In this document: positions 38,371-47,797 of the stretch, one piece after another
Layout of the letters: every line of letters starts with the position of its first letter
How positions within the stretch are numbered: position 1 is the first letter of the stretch
Origin: Paracoccus marinus
GTDB lineage: Bacteria > Pseudomonadota > Alphaproteobacteria > Rhodobacterales > Rhodobacteraceae
Direction of reading: 5' to 3'
Assembly (NCBI RefSeq): GCF_007018965.1
Contig: NZ_VJYZ01000005.1
Span: 1 to 64,000 of the forward strand
Length of the DNA stretch: 64,000 nucleotides
Position numbers and translations under genes: made by a program
Notes under the pieces: generated by a model
Database searches by the model: none
The model's input: only the letters and a program-made list of their open reading frames with translations
What the model was told of the DNA's origin: nothing

Positions 38371-39483
38371 GTGGCGCCCCTGTCCGGGCTGAAGGTCGTC
38401 GAGCTGGCGCGCATCCTGGCCGGTCCCTGGGCCGGGCAGGTGCTGTCGGACCTGGGCGCCGAGGTCATCAAGGTCGAGGCGCCGGAAGGCGACGACACCC
38501 GCCGCTGGGGCCCGCCCTTCGTGGACCACGACGGCGACCGCTCGGCCGCCTATTTCCACGCGGCGAACCGCGGCAAGCGATCGGTGATCGCCGACTTCCG
38601 CACCCCCCAGGGGCAGGCGGCGGTCCGCGACCTCGTGCGGGGCGCGGACGTGCTGATCGAGAACTTTAAGGTCGGCGGGCTTGCGAAATACGGCCTCGAC
38701 TGGGACAGCCTGCGGCAGGTCAACCCGCGCCTCGTCTATTGCTCAGTCACGGGGTTCGGGCAGGACGGCCCCTATGCCGCGCGCGCGGGCTACGACTACA
38801 TCATCCAGGGCATGTCCGGGATGATGAGCGTGACGGGCGATCCTGCGGGCCAGCCGCAAAAGGTGGGCGTCGCGGTCGTGGACCTGTTCACGGGCCTTTA
38901 CGGCGTGGCGGGAATCCTCGCCGCCCTGCGCCAGCGCGACCGGACGGGCCAGGGGCAGCATGTCGACATGGCGCTGCTGGACGTGGCGACGGCGGTGATG
39001 GCGAACCAGGCCATGAACTACCTTGTTTCCGGCAACGCGCCGGGGATGCTGGGGAATGCGCATCCGAACATCGTGCCCTACGCGGTCTTCGACTGCGCCG
39101 ACGGCTGGATCATCATCGCGTCGGGGAACGACGGCCAGTACCGCCGCCTGGTCGAGGTGCTGGGCCTGCCCGCGCTGGCGGATGCGCCCGATTATCTGAC
39201 GAACGCCGACCGGGTGGCAAACCGCGACCGGCTGACGGAAACGCTGACGGCGGTGACGCGCGGCTGGCGGCGCGACGACCTGCTCGCCGCGCTGGAACGT
39301 GCGGGTGTGCCGGCCGGTCCGATCAACGACATGGCTGACGTCTTTGCCGACCCGCAGGTGATCGCCCGCGGCATGCGGATCGACCCCGAAGGGATCCCCG
39401 GCGTCCGCACCCCGATCCGCTTTTCCGACGCCGACCTCGTGCTGGACCGCGCCTCGCCAAGGCTGGGCTCGACCGACCTGTAG
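38371..39483 (+). CDS. CaiB/BaiF family CoA-transferase
   Basis: A 370-residue class III CoA-transferase. The N-terminal GLKVVELARILAGPWAGQVL and DLGAEVIKVEAPEGDDTR are characteristic, as is GVAVVDLFTGLYG, which holds the catalytic aspartate. Members move CoA between carboxylic acids such as succinate, carnitine or oxalate; the substrate here is unknown. Starts at GTG 38371, ten bases after the DsbA-like gene, though the products are unrelated. Confidence 0.9.
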   Translation: MAPLSGLKVVELARILAGPWAGQVLSDLGAEVIKVEAPEGDDTRRWGPPFVDHDGDRSAAYFHAANRGKRSVIADFRTPQGQAAVRDLVRGADVLIENFKVGGLAKYGLDWDSLRQVNPRLVYCSVTGFGQDGPYAARAGYDYIIQGMSGMMSVTGDPAGQPQKVGVAVVDLFTGLYGVAGILAALRQRDRTGQGQHVDMALLDVATAVMANQAMNYLVSGNAPGMLGNAHPNIVPYAVFDCADGWIIIASGNDGQYRRLVEVLGLPALADAPDYLTNADRVANRDRLTETLTAVTRGWRRDDLLAALERAGVPAGPINDMADVFADPQVIARGMRIDPEGIPGVRTPIRFSDADLVLDRASPRLGSTDL

Positions 39484-39487
39484 TCCG

Positions 39488-39835
39488 CTAGATTTCGGTC
39501 CGCGCGGCGGCGGTCGCCGGATCGCCGGTGTTGGGCGTGCCCTTCGGTTCGATCAGCAGCAGGTGCGTTTCCTCGTCCGCGGCGGTGCAATGTTCGACCC
39601 CGGCCGGAATGACGTAAAGCTCGCCCGGTCCCAGATGCACGTCGCCGTCGCGCAGCCGGATCGTCAGCCGTCCCTTCAGCACCAGGAAGAGGTCGTCGGT
39701 GTCGGCATGTTCGTGCCAGTTGAACTCGCCCTTCACCTTCACGACCATCACGTCGTGGCCGTTGAAGCCCGCAACCGTCCGGGGCGACCAGTGCCCGTCG
39801 AAGCTGGCGAGCTTTTCCTCAAGATTGATCTTCAT
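39488..39835 (-). CDS. Small cupin protein
   Basis: A 115-residue single-domain cupin. EFNWHEHADTDDLFLVLKG is motif 1 (two His and a Glu-equivalent position as Asp), and GPGELYVIPAGVEHCT is motif 2. This type is common and usually annotated only by fold. It converges on the CoA-transferase gene (four bases between stops) and lies downstream of argF on the same strand, with a hairpin element in between. Confidence 0.87.
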   Translation of the reverse strand: MKINLEEKLASFDGHWSPRTVAGFNGHDVMVVKVKGEFNWHEHADTDDLFLVLKGRLTIRLRDGDVHLGPGELYVIPAGVEHCTAADEETHLLLIEPKGTPNTGDPATAAARTEI

Positions 39836-39850
39836 CGTCCGGCCCCCTCA

Positions 39851-39905
39851 TCTTCTGTCCGCAAGTATCCCGCCGGGTCCGGGGGCGCGCAGCCCCCGGG
39901 TGCTC
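39851..39905 (+). repeat. Dispersed intergenic hairpin element, copy B
   Basis: Begins TCTTCTGTCCGCAAGTATCC and contains an 8-bp stem CCGGGGGC-GCGCA-GCCCCCGG at 39879-39899. It lies between the argF stop and the cupin start. Same orientation as copies A and C. Confidence 0.75.
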
Positions 39906-39908
39906 CGG

Positions 39909-40835
39909 TCACACGCCAAGGCACCAGCGCATCACCGCCTTTTGCGCGTGAAGGCGGTTCTCGGCCTCGTCCCAGATCACGCTGTTCGGCCCGTCCATCA
40001 CCTCGGACGTGACCTCGTCGTCGCGGTGCGCGGGCAGGCAGTGCATGAACAATGCGTCGGGGCGCGCGCGATCCATCAGCGCCCTGTTCACCTGATAGCC
40101 GCGCAACTGATTGTGCCGCCGTTCCTTGGCCGACTGCGGATCGTGCATGCTGACCCAGGTGTCGGTGACGACCAGGTCCGCGCCCTCAACCGCCTTCGCG
40201 GGGTCGCGCACGATCTGGGCGTTCACCCCTTGGGCGCGGGCGAAGTCGAGCCACTCGGCCTCGGGGTCCAACGGCGGCGGGCCGGTGAAGGTGAAGTCGA
40301 AGCCGAACTGACCGGCGGCATGGATCATCGAGGCGCAGACGTTGTTGCCGTCGCCGGACCAGACCACCTTCTTGCCGGCGATGGGGCCGCGATGTTCCTC
40401 GAACGTCATCACGTCGGACATGATCTGGCAGGGGTGGGTGCGGTTCGTCAGGCCGTTGATGACCGGGACGGTGGCGTATTCCGCCATCTCCTGCAACGTC
40501 GCCTCCTCGAAGGTGCGGATCATGATGAGATCGACATAGCGCGACATGACGCGGGCGGTGTCGGCGATGGTCTCGCCGTGGCCCAGCTGCATTTCCTTGC
40601 CCGACAGCACCATCGTCTGCCCGCCCATCTGCCGCACGCCCAGGTCGAAGCTGACGCGGGTGCGGGTCGAGGGTTTCTCGAAGATCAGCGCGACCATGCG
40701 GTTCGCCAGCGGCTGCTCGGTATCGGGGGTGCCCTTGGGGGCCCCGTTGCGGGCGTCCTTCATGCGGCGGGCGCCGTCGATGATGGACCTCAGATCCTGT
40801 TTCGAGGTGGTGTGGATGTCGAGAAAGCTTTGCAT
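39909..40835 (-). CDS. argF: Ornithine carbamoyltransferase
   Basis: A 308-residue cytoplasmic enzyme that joins carbamoyl phosphate and ornithine to give citrulline. The carbamoyl-phosphate loop [11 protein letters not shown], the [12 protein letters not shown] segment and the ornithine-binding MHCLPAHR with DEVTSEV are all present. CarB at 1 kb supplies one substrate and ArgG at 60 kb uses the product. The usual neighbour argD is absent here; arginase lies 238 bp upstream on the same strand. Confidence 0.97.
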   Translation of the reverse strand: MQSFLDIHTTSKQDLRSIIDGARRMKDARNGAPKGTPDTEQPLANRMVALIFEKPSTRTRVSFDLGVRQMGGQTMVLSGKEMQLGHGETIADTARVMSRYVDLIMIRTFEEATLQEMAEYATVPVINGLTNRTHPCQIMSDVMTFEEHRGPIAGKKVVWSGDGNNVCASMIHAAGQFGFDFTFTGPPPLDPEAEWLDFARAQGVNAQIVRDPAKAVEGADLVVTDTWVSMHDPQSAKERRHNQLRGYQVNRALMDRARPDALFMHCLPAHRDDEVTSEVMDGPNSVIWDEAENRLHAQKAVMRWCLGV

Positions 40836-41050
40836 GCGGTGTTCCTGAAGGCAGCGTCGGAGCGTGGCGGCGATAGGCGGCGGCGCCTATCGTCGATGCG
40901 CGCACTGCGCGCGTTCGGCCACCGCGCAGCCGGGAACGCCAGCGGGGAAAACGGCAAGGCCGGTAGGGTCTGCCGGCGGGGGATGACGCGTGACACACAT
41001 GACCGACGCACTTCACAGGCGCGCCGGGTCGCGGTCAAGCCCCGGCGTCC

Positions 41051-41071
41051 CGTCCCCCGTCCCCCGTCCCC
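41051..41071. repeat. Three heptamer repeats next to the arginase stop
   Basis: CGTCCCC occurs three times in tandem, followed by CGTCA, the end of which is the arginase stop on the minus strand. Short repeats of this type slip easily during replication. Confidence 0.8.
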
Positions 41072-41073
41072 CG

Positions 41074-41994
41074 TCAGGCCGAGCGGGTCGGGCGGTCGAA
41101 CACCTTGCGGCCCATCAGGCTGCCGACGAGATCCACCATCATCTTGGCCGTCTGCCCGCGTTCGTCGAGGAACGGGTTCAGCTCGACCAGGTCGAGCGAG
41201 GTCATCAGCCCGCTTTCGTGGATCAGCTCGCAGACCAGATGCGCCTCGCGGAAGGTCGCGCCGCCCGGGACCGTGGTGCCGACCGCGGGCGCGATGGACG
41301 GGTCGAGAAAGTCCACGTCGAGGCTGACGTGGAGAAGCCCGTTCGCCGCCCGCACCTGGTCCAGGAACGCGCGCATAGGGACGGCAAAGCCGAACTCATC
41401 CAGCACCCGCATGTCGTTGACGGTGATGTCGGACGCCTCCAGCGCGGCGTGTTCCGCCGGGTCCACGCTGCGGATGCCGAACAGGCAGATGTTGCGTTCC
41501 GGCACCGGGGCGGGAAAGGCCGGGAAGTGGTCGAAGCCCGCGCGCCCGGCAAGATAGGCCAGCGGCGTTCCGTGCAGGTTCCCCGATTGCGTCGTCACCG
41601 GCGTGTGGATGTCGGAATGGGCGTCGAGCCACAGGACGAACAGCGGCCGCCCGATGCCTCGCGCGTGCGCGGCCACGCCCGACACGCTGCCCAGCGACAG
41701 CGAATGGTCGCCGCCGAGGAAGATCGGCAGCCCCGTCGCGCAGGCGTCCCGTCCCGCGAGCGCCAGTTCGCGGGACCAGCCCAGCGTTTCGGACAGGTGG
41801 TGGACGGCCGGGTTCGCGGCCGTTTCGGATCCGAGCTCGCCCGGGCCGACGTCGCCCCGGTCCTCGACCGTGTGGCCAAGCGCGGCCAAAGTGTCGCCCA
41901 GCCGCGCCACTCGGTAGGCCGCCGGGCCCATCAGGCAGCCGGGGCGTTGCTGGCCGCTGTCCACCGGCGCGCCGATCAGGATGCAATGGGTCAT
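41074..41994 (-). CDS. Arginase
   Basis: A 306-residue binuclear manganese hydrolase that splits arginine into ornithine and urea. Metal ligands are visible: His97 (GGDHS), Asp124, His126 and Asp128 (DAHSDIHT), and Asp226 and Asp228 (SLDVDFLDP). The family also contains agmatinases and formimidoylglutamases, but the SGNLHGTPLAYL segment fits arginase best. Conserved sequence starts at 41994. It sits upstream of argF on the same strand. Confidence 0.92.
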   Translation of the reverse strand: MTHCILIGAPVDSGQQRPGCLMGPAAYRVARLGDTLAALGHTVEDRGDVGPGELGSETAANPAVHHLSETLGWSRELALAGRDACATGLPIFLGGDHSLSLGSVSGVAAHARGIGRPLFVLWLDAHSDIHTPVTTQSGNLHGTPLAYLAGRAGFDHFPAFPAPVPERNICLFGIRSVDPAEHAALEASDITVNDMRVLDEFGFAVPMRAFLDQVRAANGLLHVSLDVDFLDPSIAPAVGTTVPGGATFREAHLVCELIHESGLMTSLDLVELNPFLDERGQTAKMMVDLVGSLMGRKVFDRPTRSA

Positions 41995-42062
41995 GTGTCC
42001 GCCTACCCTTGTTTTTCGGGCCATCGTTGCCGCGCGCAACTTGCGTCCCGGGGTCGGGATCG

Positions 42063-42842
42063 TCAACCGGGACGCTGCACCAGCGCCAGTCCCGCGGTCA
42101 CGATCAGCGCGACCCCCGACAGCAGCAGCAGCCCCAGCGCGACGCGGCGGATCGTCAGCGTCGTGACCGGCGGCGGAAAGCGGCGCGCGGCCCAGGTGCC
42201 GATGCCGGTCGCCGCCATCGCGCCCGCCCCGGCGACCAGGGTCAGGCGGTCGAGGCTTTGGTCCAGGGCGGAAAGCCCCAGCCGCCACGCCTGCGTCACC
42301 ACGAAAAAGCTGACCAGCGTCACCCGCACCGCCTGCAGGGGCAGGGGCTGGCGGTAGAGCAGCCAGATGATCGGCGGGCCGGAGGTCGCGAACAGCCCGC
42401 CCATGATCCCGCCCGCGCCGCCCGCCGCCAGAAACGCCCCGCGTCCCGACCGGCGCGGCCATGGCTGCGGCTTGCCCACCAGCTGCAGCGCCGCCGCCGT
42501 GACGAACACGCCAAGGATCAGCCGCAGCCAGTTCAGCGCGCCCGTGGCCATCAGGCCGAGAAGCCAGTACCCCAGCGCGATCGTCGGCAGCGCGCCCAGC
42601 AGGGCCGCGACCAGCGCCGGCCGGTCCGCCGCGCGGTGGTCGCGCGACAGCACCATGGCGCCGTTCAGCAGCACCAGCATCGACACGATCTGCGCCGTGG
42701 CCTGCACCGGCAGCAGGTGAAACAGCGTCGCGCCGCTGACGACGATCAGCCCCAGCGCAAAGCCGGTCAGCGTCTGCGTCCACGCCCCCGCCGCCGCCAG
42801 CAGCCAGAACGCGGCAAGCTGAAGCCAGCCGGGATCAGCCAT
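42063..42842 (-). CDS. TSUP/TauE family membrane permease
   Basis: A 259-residue inner-membrane protein with about eight hydrophobic helices, typical of the sulfite exporter TauE/SafE family. GALPTIALGYWLL and GAGGIMGGLFATSGPPI are the family-like repeats. Substrates in the family include sulfite, sulfoacetate and other organosulfur anions; none can be assigned here. It follows metG by 18 bp on the minus strand and precedes arginase by 68 bp. Confidence 0.87.
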   Translation of the reverse strand: MADPGWLQLAAFWLLAAAGAWTQTLTGFALGLIVVSGATLFHLLPVQATAQIVSMLVLLNGAMVLSRDHRAADRPALVAALLGALPTIALGYWLLGLMATGALNWLRLILGVFVTAAALQLVGKPQPWPRRSGRGAFLAAGGAGGIMGGLFATSGPPIIWLLYRQPLPLQAVRVTLVSFFVVTQAWRLGLSALDQSLDRLTLVAGAGAMAATGIGTWAARRFPPPVTTLTIRRVALGLLLLSGVALIVTAGLALVQRPG

Positions 42843-42860
42843 TCCGGCGATCGGTTGCCA

Positions 42861-44579
42861 TCAGTCGCGCACGCCCTTGAACCGCTCCTGCCACTCCTCG
42901 CGCGCCTCGTCGCTGATCTTGGCGAACATCACCTCGGGCACCTCGAAGGCGTGACCGGGGGGCAGGGCGCGCAGCGCGGCGTCCGCGTCGTCGGGCCAGC
43001 TGCGGTCGTCGGTTTTCATCGCGGCCAGCATCGTGTCGGACGCGAACGGGATGAACGGCTGCGACAGCACGGCGTAAAGCCGGATCAGGTTCAGCCCCAG
43101 CCGGACCTGCATTGCGGCGCGCGTCTCGTCGGTCTTGAAGGTGGACCACGGCGCCGCCGATTGCAGGTATTCGTTCCCCAGAACCCAGATCGCGCGCAGC
43201 TCGGCCGAGGCCTTGCGGATCTCCATCGCTTCCATGAAGCCCGCATAGGCGCGGATGCGGACCGAAAGGGCGTCGATCAGCGCCGTCTCCTCGGGGCCGT
43301 AGTCGCCGCCCTCGGGCACCACCTCGCCGAACTTCGAGCGGCAGAACTTGGTGATCCGGCTGACGAAGTTGCCCAGAACGTCGGCCAGGTCCTTGTTCAC
43401 CGAGGTCTGGAAGTTATCCCAGGTGAACTCGGCGTCCGACCCCTCGGGCGCGTGGGACAGAAGCCACCAGCGCCAGTAGTCGGCGGGCAGGATCGACAGC
43501 GCCTGGTCCATGAACACGCCGCGCCCCTGGCTGGTCGAGAACTGGCCGCCGTCATAGGTGAGATAGTTGAACGACTTGATGTAATCGACCAGCTTCCACG
43601 GCTCGCCCGACCCGAGGATCGTCGCGGGGAAGCTGAGCGTGTGGAAGGGCACGTTGTCCTTGCCCATGAACTGGGTGTAGCGCACGTCGTCCGCGCCCTC
43701 GTCCAGCCGCCACCAGCGCAGCCAGTCGGCCGCGGGCAGGCCGCGCGCGTCGGCCCATTCGGCGGTCGCGGCGATGTATTCGATGGGTGCGTCGAACCAG
43801 ACGTAGAAGACCTTCCCTTCCATCCCCGGCCAGGGCTCGTCGCCCTTGCGGACCGGGATCCCCCAGTCGAGGTCGCGGGTGATGCCGCGGTCGCGCAGCC
43901 CGTCGCCGTCGTTGAGCCACTTCTTCGCGATCGAGGTCGTCAGGATCGGCCAGTCCGCCTTGCCGTCGATCCAGTCCGACAGCTCGCCCCTGAGCGCGGA
44001 CTGGCGCAGATACAGGTGCTTGGTCTCGCGCACCTCGAGATCGCTGGAACCGGAGATCGCGCTGTGCGGGTTGATGAGGTCGGTCGGGTCCAGCTGCTTG
44101 GTGCAGTTCTCGCACTGGTCGCCCCGCGCCTTGTCGTAGCCGCAGTTGGGGCAGGTGCCCTCGATATAGCGGTCTGGCAGGAAGCGGCCGTCGGCGTTGG
44201 AATAGACCTGCCGCTCGCTCACCTCGGCGATCAGGCCGTTCTCGGCCAGCCTGCCCGCGAAATGCTGCGTCAGGCGGTGGTTTTGCGGGCTGGACGAGCG
44301 GCCGAAATGGTCGAAGGACAGCCCGAAGCGGCGGGCGATGTCGGCCTGAACCTCGTGCATTTGCGCGCAGAACACGTCGACCGGAAGCCCGGCCTTGGCG
44401 GCGGCGAGTTCCGCTGGGGTGCCGTGTTCGTCGGTGGCGCAGACGAACATCACCTCGGCCCCGCGCGCGCGCTGGTAGCGGGCGAACAGGTCTGCGGGCA
44501 GCTGGCTGCCGATCAGGTTCCCCAGGTGCTTGATGCCGTTGATGTAGGGGATCGCGGAGGTGATGAGGTGGCGGGTCAT
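42861..44579 (-). CDS. metG: Methionine-tRNA ligase
   Basis: A 572-residue class I synthetase that charges tRNA-Met. [16 protein letters not shown] carries the HIGH-type motif as HLGN, and [17 protein letters not shown] is the zinc knuckle. The KMSKS loop reads QFSTSQG, lacking both usual lysines. The C-terminal dimerisation domain of the long enterobacterial form is absent. fmt and def, which act on the charged initiator tRNA and on the nascent formyl-Met, lie 6-8 kb away. Confidence 0.95.
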   Translation of the reverse strand: MTRHLITSAIPYINGIKHLGNLIGSQLPADLFARYQRARGAEVMFVCATDEHGTPAELAAAKAGLPVDVFCAQMHEVQADIARRFGLSFDHFGRSSSPQNHRLTQHFAGRLAENGLIAEVSERQVYSNADGRFLPDRYIEGTCPNCGYDKARGDQCENCTKQLDPTDLINPHSAISGSSDLEVRETKHLYLRQSALRGELSDWIDGKADWPILTTSIAKKWLNDGDGLRDRGITRDLDWGIPVRKGDEPWPGMEGKVFYVWFDAPIEYIAATAEWADARGLPAADWLRWWRLDEGADDVRYTQFMGKDNVPFHTLSFPATILGSGEPWKLVDYIKSFNYLTYDGGQFSTSQGRGVFMDQALSILPADYWRWWLLSHAPEGSDAEFTWDNFQTSVNKDLADVLGNFVSRITKFCRSKFGEVVPEGGDYGPEETALIDALSVRIRAYAGFMEAMEIRKASAELRAIWVLGNEYLQSAAPWSTFKTDETRAAMQVRLGLNLIRLYAVLSQPFIPFASDTMLAAMKTDDRSWPDDADAALRALPPGHAFEVPEVMFAKISDEAREEWQERFKGVRD

Positions 44580-44664
44580 GGATCTGTCCTGTGGGTCGCG
44601 GACTATCTATCCAACGACCGTGGGCAATTCCAGAGCGGGGCCGACAGCCCGAACGGTGCGCCAG

Positions 44665-45327
44665 TCAGTCCCGACCGGCGTCCGGATGACGGCGGGTGAA
44701 CACCGCGCGCTGCGCGTCGAAAGCGCGGCGGAACGCCGGGCGCGCCTCGCCCCGCCGGACGTAGGCCGCGAGCGTCGGATGATCGGCCAGGATCGCCGAG
44801 CCGTTCAGCCGCCGCAGCACCATCACCATCATCAGGTCGCCCGCGCTGAAGTCCCCGTCCAGCCAGTCGGCGTCGCCCAGCCGGAGCGAAAGCTCGCCCA
44901 GGCGGGTGCGGATGCGCTTTTCCACAAGTGCCATGTGTTCGGCCTGCCACGGCTGGTCGGCTTCCAGGTATTCCGCCGCCTCATGCTCGACGATCGGCGG
45001 CTCGACCGTGTTCAGCGCGGCGAAGATCCAGCCGATGGCGCGGGCGCGCGCGGCGTCGTTTGTGGGCAGCAGGCCGGGATGCGTGTCCGCGATCCGCAGG
45101 ACGATCGCGCCGGATTCGAACAGCGCCAGATCGTCTTCCTCGTAGGTCGGGATCTGGCCAAAGGGATGCAGCGCCAGATGCGCGGGTTCCTTCATCGCCG
45201 CGAATGAGACGAGGCGGACGTCGTAGGGCTGCCCCACCTCCTCGAACGCCCAGCGGACGCGCATGTCGCGGGCTTGGCCCTGACCCTCGTCGGGCGAATC
45301 CTCGAAGGCGGTGATGATCGGGGTCAT
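44665..45327 (-). CDS. Glutathione S-transferase family protein
   Basis: A 220-residue protein with an N-terminal thioredoxin-like domain (FEEVGQPYDVRLVSF, then FGQIPTYEEDDLALFESGAI, the glutathione-binding Glu-Ser pair) and a helical C-terminal domain (YLEADQPWQAEHM, WLDGDFSAGDLMM). Bacterial GSTs detoxify electrophiles, but many have no known substrate. The start at 45327 (MTPIITAFEDSP) is where the fold begins. Confidence 0.9.
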   Translation of the reverse strand: MTPIITAFEDSPDEGQGQARDMRVRWAFEEVGQPYDVRLVSFAAMKEPAHLALHPFGQIPTYEEDDLALFESGAIVLRIADTHPGLLPTNDAARARAIGWIFAALNTVEPPIVEHEAAEYLEADQPWQAEHMALVEKRIRTRLGELSLRLGDADWLDGDFSAGDLMMVMVLRRLNGSAILADHPTLAAYVRRGEARPAFRRAFDAQRAVFTRRHPDAGRD

Positions 45328-45467
45328 GGCAGCGCTCCCTTTGCCGGGAAGGATCGCCCGACCACGGCGGGTGCTGTCAAGTGCGCGCCGCGCGGTTGGT
45401 CGGTCCAAGCTGGTTCGGGCGACGCGAAAGACCGCCCGCAGGCGGCCCTCGTTCGTTCGTCGGGGCC

Positions 45468-46022
45468 TTAGCGCGCCGGTTGCTGATCGGCCGCCTTGCT
45501 GCGGCGATGCCGGTCGAAACCGCGCAAGAACTCTGCCACGGCCTCGCGATTTTCCGGCGCCTGCAAATGGCGCGTGATTTCGTCGGGCGAAAGTTTCATC
45601 AGGTGAAATCGCAGGAACAGATGCTCGGCGAATCGCTGGCTCACCGTCGAAAGCACCAACCTGAGTTGCGCGAGCATGTCGTCGCCCCGATGCGAGGCGT
45701 GCATCAGCGCGGTCGGTTTCTCGACGATCTCGTCGCGGGACACCAGCCAGTCGATGGCGTTTTTCAGACCGCCCGGGATTGCCCGCGCGTATTCCGGGCT
45801 GGCGATGATGACGCCGTCGCTGCGCCCGACCATGTCAGCGAATTTGCCGACCGCAACCGGCAGCGCGCCCGTTTCCAGATCCGGGGAAAAGACCGGCAGA
45901 TCGCCCAAGCCGGCCAGCACGGTCACCTCATGCTGGGGCGCGGCCATGGCGGCCACCGCCCGCAGCATCGCCGTGTTGGTCGAAGCTGCCCGTCCGCTGC
46001 CCGAGATGGCGAGGATGTTCAT
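45468..46022 (-). CDS. NADPH-dependent FMN reductase family protein
   Basis: A 184-residue flavodoxin-like flavoprotein. ISGSGRAASTNTAML binds the FMN phosphate, and SPEYARAIPGGLKNAIDWL is the conserved substrate and flavin loop. Relatives reduce quinones, azo dyes, chromate or FMN using NAD(P)H. It lies between gcrA (30 bp upstream) and the GST gene on the same strand. Confidence 0.9.
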   Translation of the reverse strand: MNILAISGSGRAASTNTAMLRAVAAMAAPQHEVTVLAGLGDLPVFSPDLETGALPVAVGKFADMVGRSDGVIIASPEYARAIPGGLKNAIDWLVSRDEIVEKPTALMHASHRGDDMLAQLRLVLSTVSQRFAEHLFLRFHLMKLSPDEITRHLQAPENREAVAEFLRGFDRHRRSKAADQQPAR

Positions 46023-46052
46023 GCCTCGTCCGCCGGGCCTGATCCGGCGTGC

Positions 46053-46835
46053 TTAGCGACGGCGGTCGCGGCGGGCGCTCATCGGCTGGAAGGCGACGCC
46101 GACATGCGCCTCGCAATAGGGTTTGCCGGCTTGGCTCGGAAGTCCGCAGAACCAGAACTTGTCGGTCGCGGGATCGCCGATCGGCCATTTGCAGGTGCGC
46201 TCGGTCAGCTCCATCAGCGTCAGCTTGCGCGCCTTCTTCTCGACCTCGCGGACCGAGGCGAGCGCCTCGGGCGAGATCTCGTTGGCGGACGGCTGCGGCG
46301 GCAGCGGCTGGCCGGCGGGGACGATCGGTCGGCGGGACGGGTTGAAGGCGCGGGCGGGCGCGTCTGCCCCGTCGCTGGCACCGTCGCTGTCGTCGGCGTC
46401 CGCCTCGATCCGGTCGGGGCCGGTTGCCGGGTCGTCGCGTTCATCCGGTTCCTCGACCGCGGGATCGGGCCGGTCGAAATCGGGCCGGTCGGAATCGGGC
46501 ATGGGTTCCGGCTGCGGGTCGGGCTCGACCGGGGCCGGGCGGCCGGGGTTGGCCGCGGCGGCGTCGGGGCGTGAGGGGCGGTTCGCGGCGGCCTTGCCGC
46601 GCGCGGTGGACGGCGCGGCGGCCGACGCGGGGGCGCTCGCCTGCTGTTCGGCCGCGGAAGCGGCGGCCACGGGCGCCTCGCCCCCTTCGGTGCGGTTCGA
46701 CAGGCCCAGCCGGTGCACCTTGCCGATCACCGCGTTGCGGGTCACGCCGCCCAGGTCCTTGGCGATCTGGCTGGCCGACAGGCCCTCGGCCCACATGCGT
46801 TTCAGGGTCTCGACGCGTTCATCCGTCCAGGACAT
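46053..46835 (-). CDS. gcrA: GcrA cell-cycle regulator
   Basis: A 260-residue transcription factor that, in Caulobacter, works with sigma-70 at GANTC-methylated promoters to drive S-phase genes. The N-terminal 47 residues (MSWTDERVETLKRMWAEG, then SQIAKDLGGVTRNAVIGKVHR) form the conserved DNA-binding helix-turn-helix. A long Ala/Pro/Asp linker (about 55-190) follows, and the C-terminal domain (CKWPIGDP, FWFCGLPSQAGKPYCEAH) is intact. The linker makes it clearly longer than the Caulobacter protein. No CcrM gene is in the window. Confidence 0.95.
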   Translation of the reverse strand: MSWTDERVETLKRMWAEGLSASQIAKDLGGVTRNAVIGKVHRLGLSNRTEGGEAPVAAASAAEQQASAPASAAAPSTARGKAAANRPSRPDAAAANPGRPAPVEPDPQPEPMPDSDRPDFDRPDPAVEEPDERDDPATGPDRIEADADDSDGASDGADAPARAFNPSRRPIVPAGQPLPPQPSANEISPEALASVREVEKKARKLTLMELTERTCKWPIGDPATDKFWFCGLPSQAGKPYCEAHVGVAFQPMSARRDRRR

Positions 46836-46946
46836 GGATAGCCTTCCTTGGTGACCGGGCCGGACCGCACGGGCTTGCGCATCCGCCGGGGGCCGTCTTT
46901 AAACCGGGATGCTTGGGAATAAGCCCTGAACCCCCGGATTTCAAGG

Positions 46947-47789
46947 ATGACGCGCAAGATGACCCGGCAATCGACCGACCTGGATCACGAACTGAGGGGC
47001 GAGATGGGGGTGCGCCGTTTCGGGCGCGTCAACTGGCTGGGCCTGCGGACGCTGATCGGGCGCGAGGTGCGGCGGTTCATGGCCGTCTGGCAGCAAACGA
47101 TCTTTGCGCCGCTGATCACGGCGGGGCTGTTCATCGTCGTGTTCGTCCTGGCGCTGGGCCGCGACCGGGGCGAGGTGATGGGCATGCCCTACGTCGCCTT
47201 CCTGGGTCCGGGCATCCTGATGATGACGGTGATCCAGAACGCCTTCGCCAACAGCTCGTCGTCGATGATCGCGGCCAAGATGCAGGGCAACATCGTCGAT
47301 ACGCTGATGCCGCCCCTGTCGGCGGGCGAGATCCTGGCGGGTTATCTTGCCGGTTCGGTGATCCGGGCGGGGCTGGTGGCGCTGGTCATCGCGCTGGGGC
47401 TGGCGCTGACGCTGGGGCTGGTACCCGCGCGGCCGCTATGGGCCGTGGCCTTCATCGTGCTGGGCTCGCTCTTCATGGGCGGGCTGGGGCTGCTGGCCGG
47501 GATCATCGCGCAAAAGTTCGACCAGATGGCGGCGATCACCAACTTTATCGTGACGCCGCTGTCGTATCTGTCGGGCACGTTCTATTCGGTCGAGGCGCTG
47601 CCCGAGCCGTTCCGCACCCTGTCGCACTGGAACCCGATCTTCTACCTGATCGACGGCCTGCGCTACGGCTTCGCCGGCGCCAGCGACGCGCCGCCGCTGC
47701 GGGGGCTGGTGGTCTGCGCCTGCGCGGCGCTGCTGGTCAACTGGCTCGGCTGGCGCTGGCTCAAGACCGGCTACCGGATGAAACCCTGA
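46947..47789 (+). CDS. ABC-2 type transporter permease
   Basis: A 280-residue integral membrane protein with about six helices after a 35-residue cytoplasmic N-terminus. Features typical of ABC-2 exporters are FLGPGILMMTVIQNAFANSS and PLSYLSGTFYSVEALPEPFR followed by NPIFYLIDGLRYGF. The matching ATPase is not adjacent; it may be encoded elsewhere. Substrate unknown. It is divergent from gcrA and converges on the acetyltransferase gene. Confidence 0.9.
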   Translation: MTRKMTRQSTDLDHELRGEMGVRRFGRVNWLGLRTLIGREVRRFMAVWQQTIFAPLITAGLFIVVFVLALGRDRGEVMGMPYVAFLGPGILMMTVIQNAFANSSSSMIAAKMQGNIVDTLMPPLSAGEILAGYLAGSVIRAGLVALVIALGLALTLGLVPARPLWAVAFIVLGSLFMGGLGLLAGIIAQKFDQMAAITNFIVTPLSYLSGTFYSVEALPEPFRTLSHWNPIFYLIDGLRYGFAGASDAPPLRGLVVCACAALLVNWLGWRWLKTGYRMKP

Positions 47790-47797
47790 CGCAGGCC

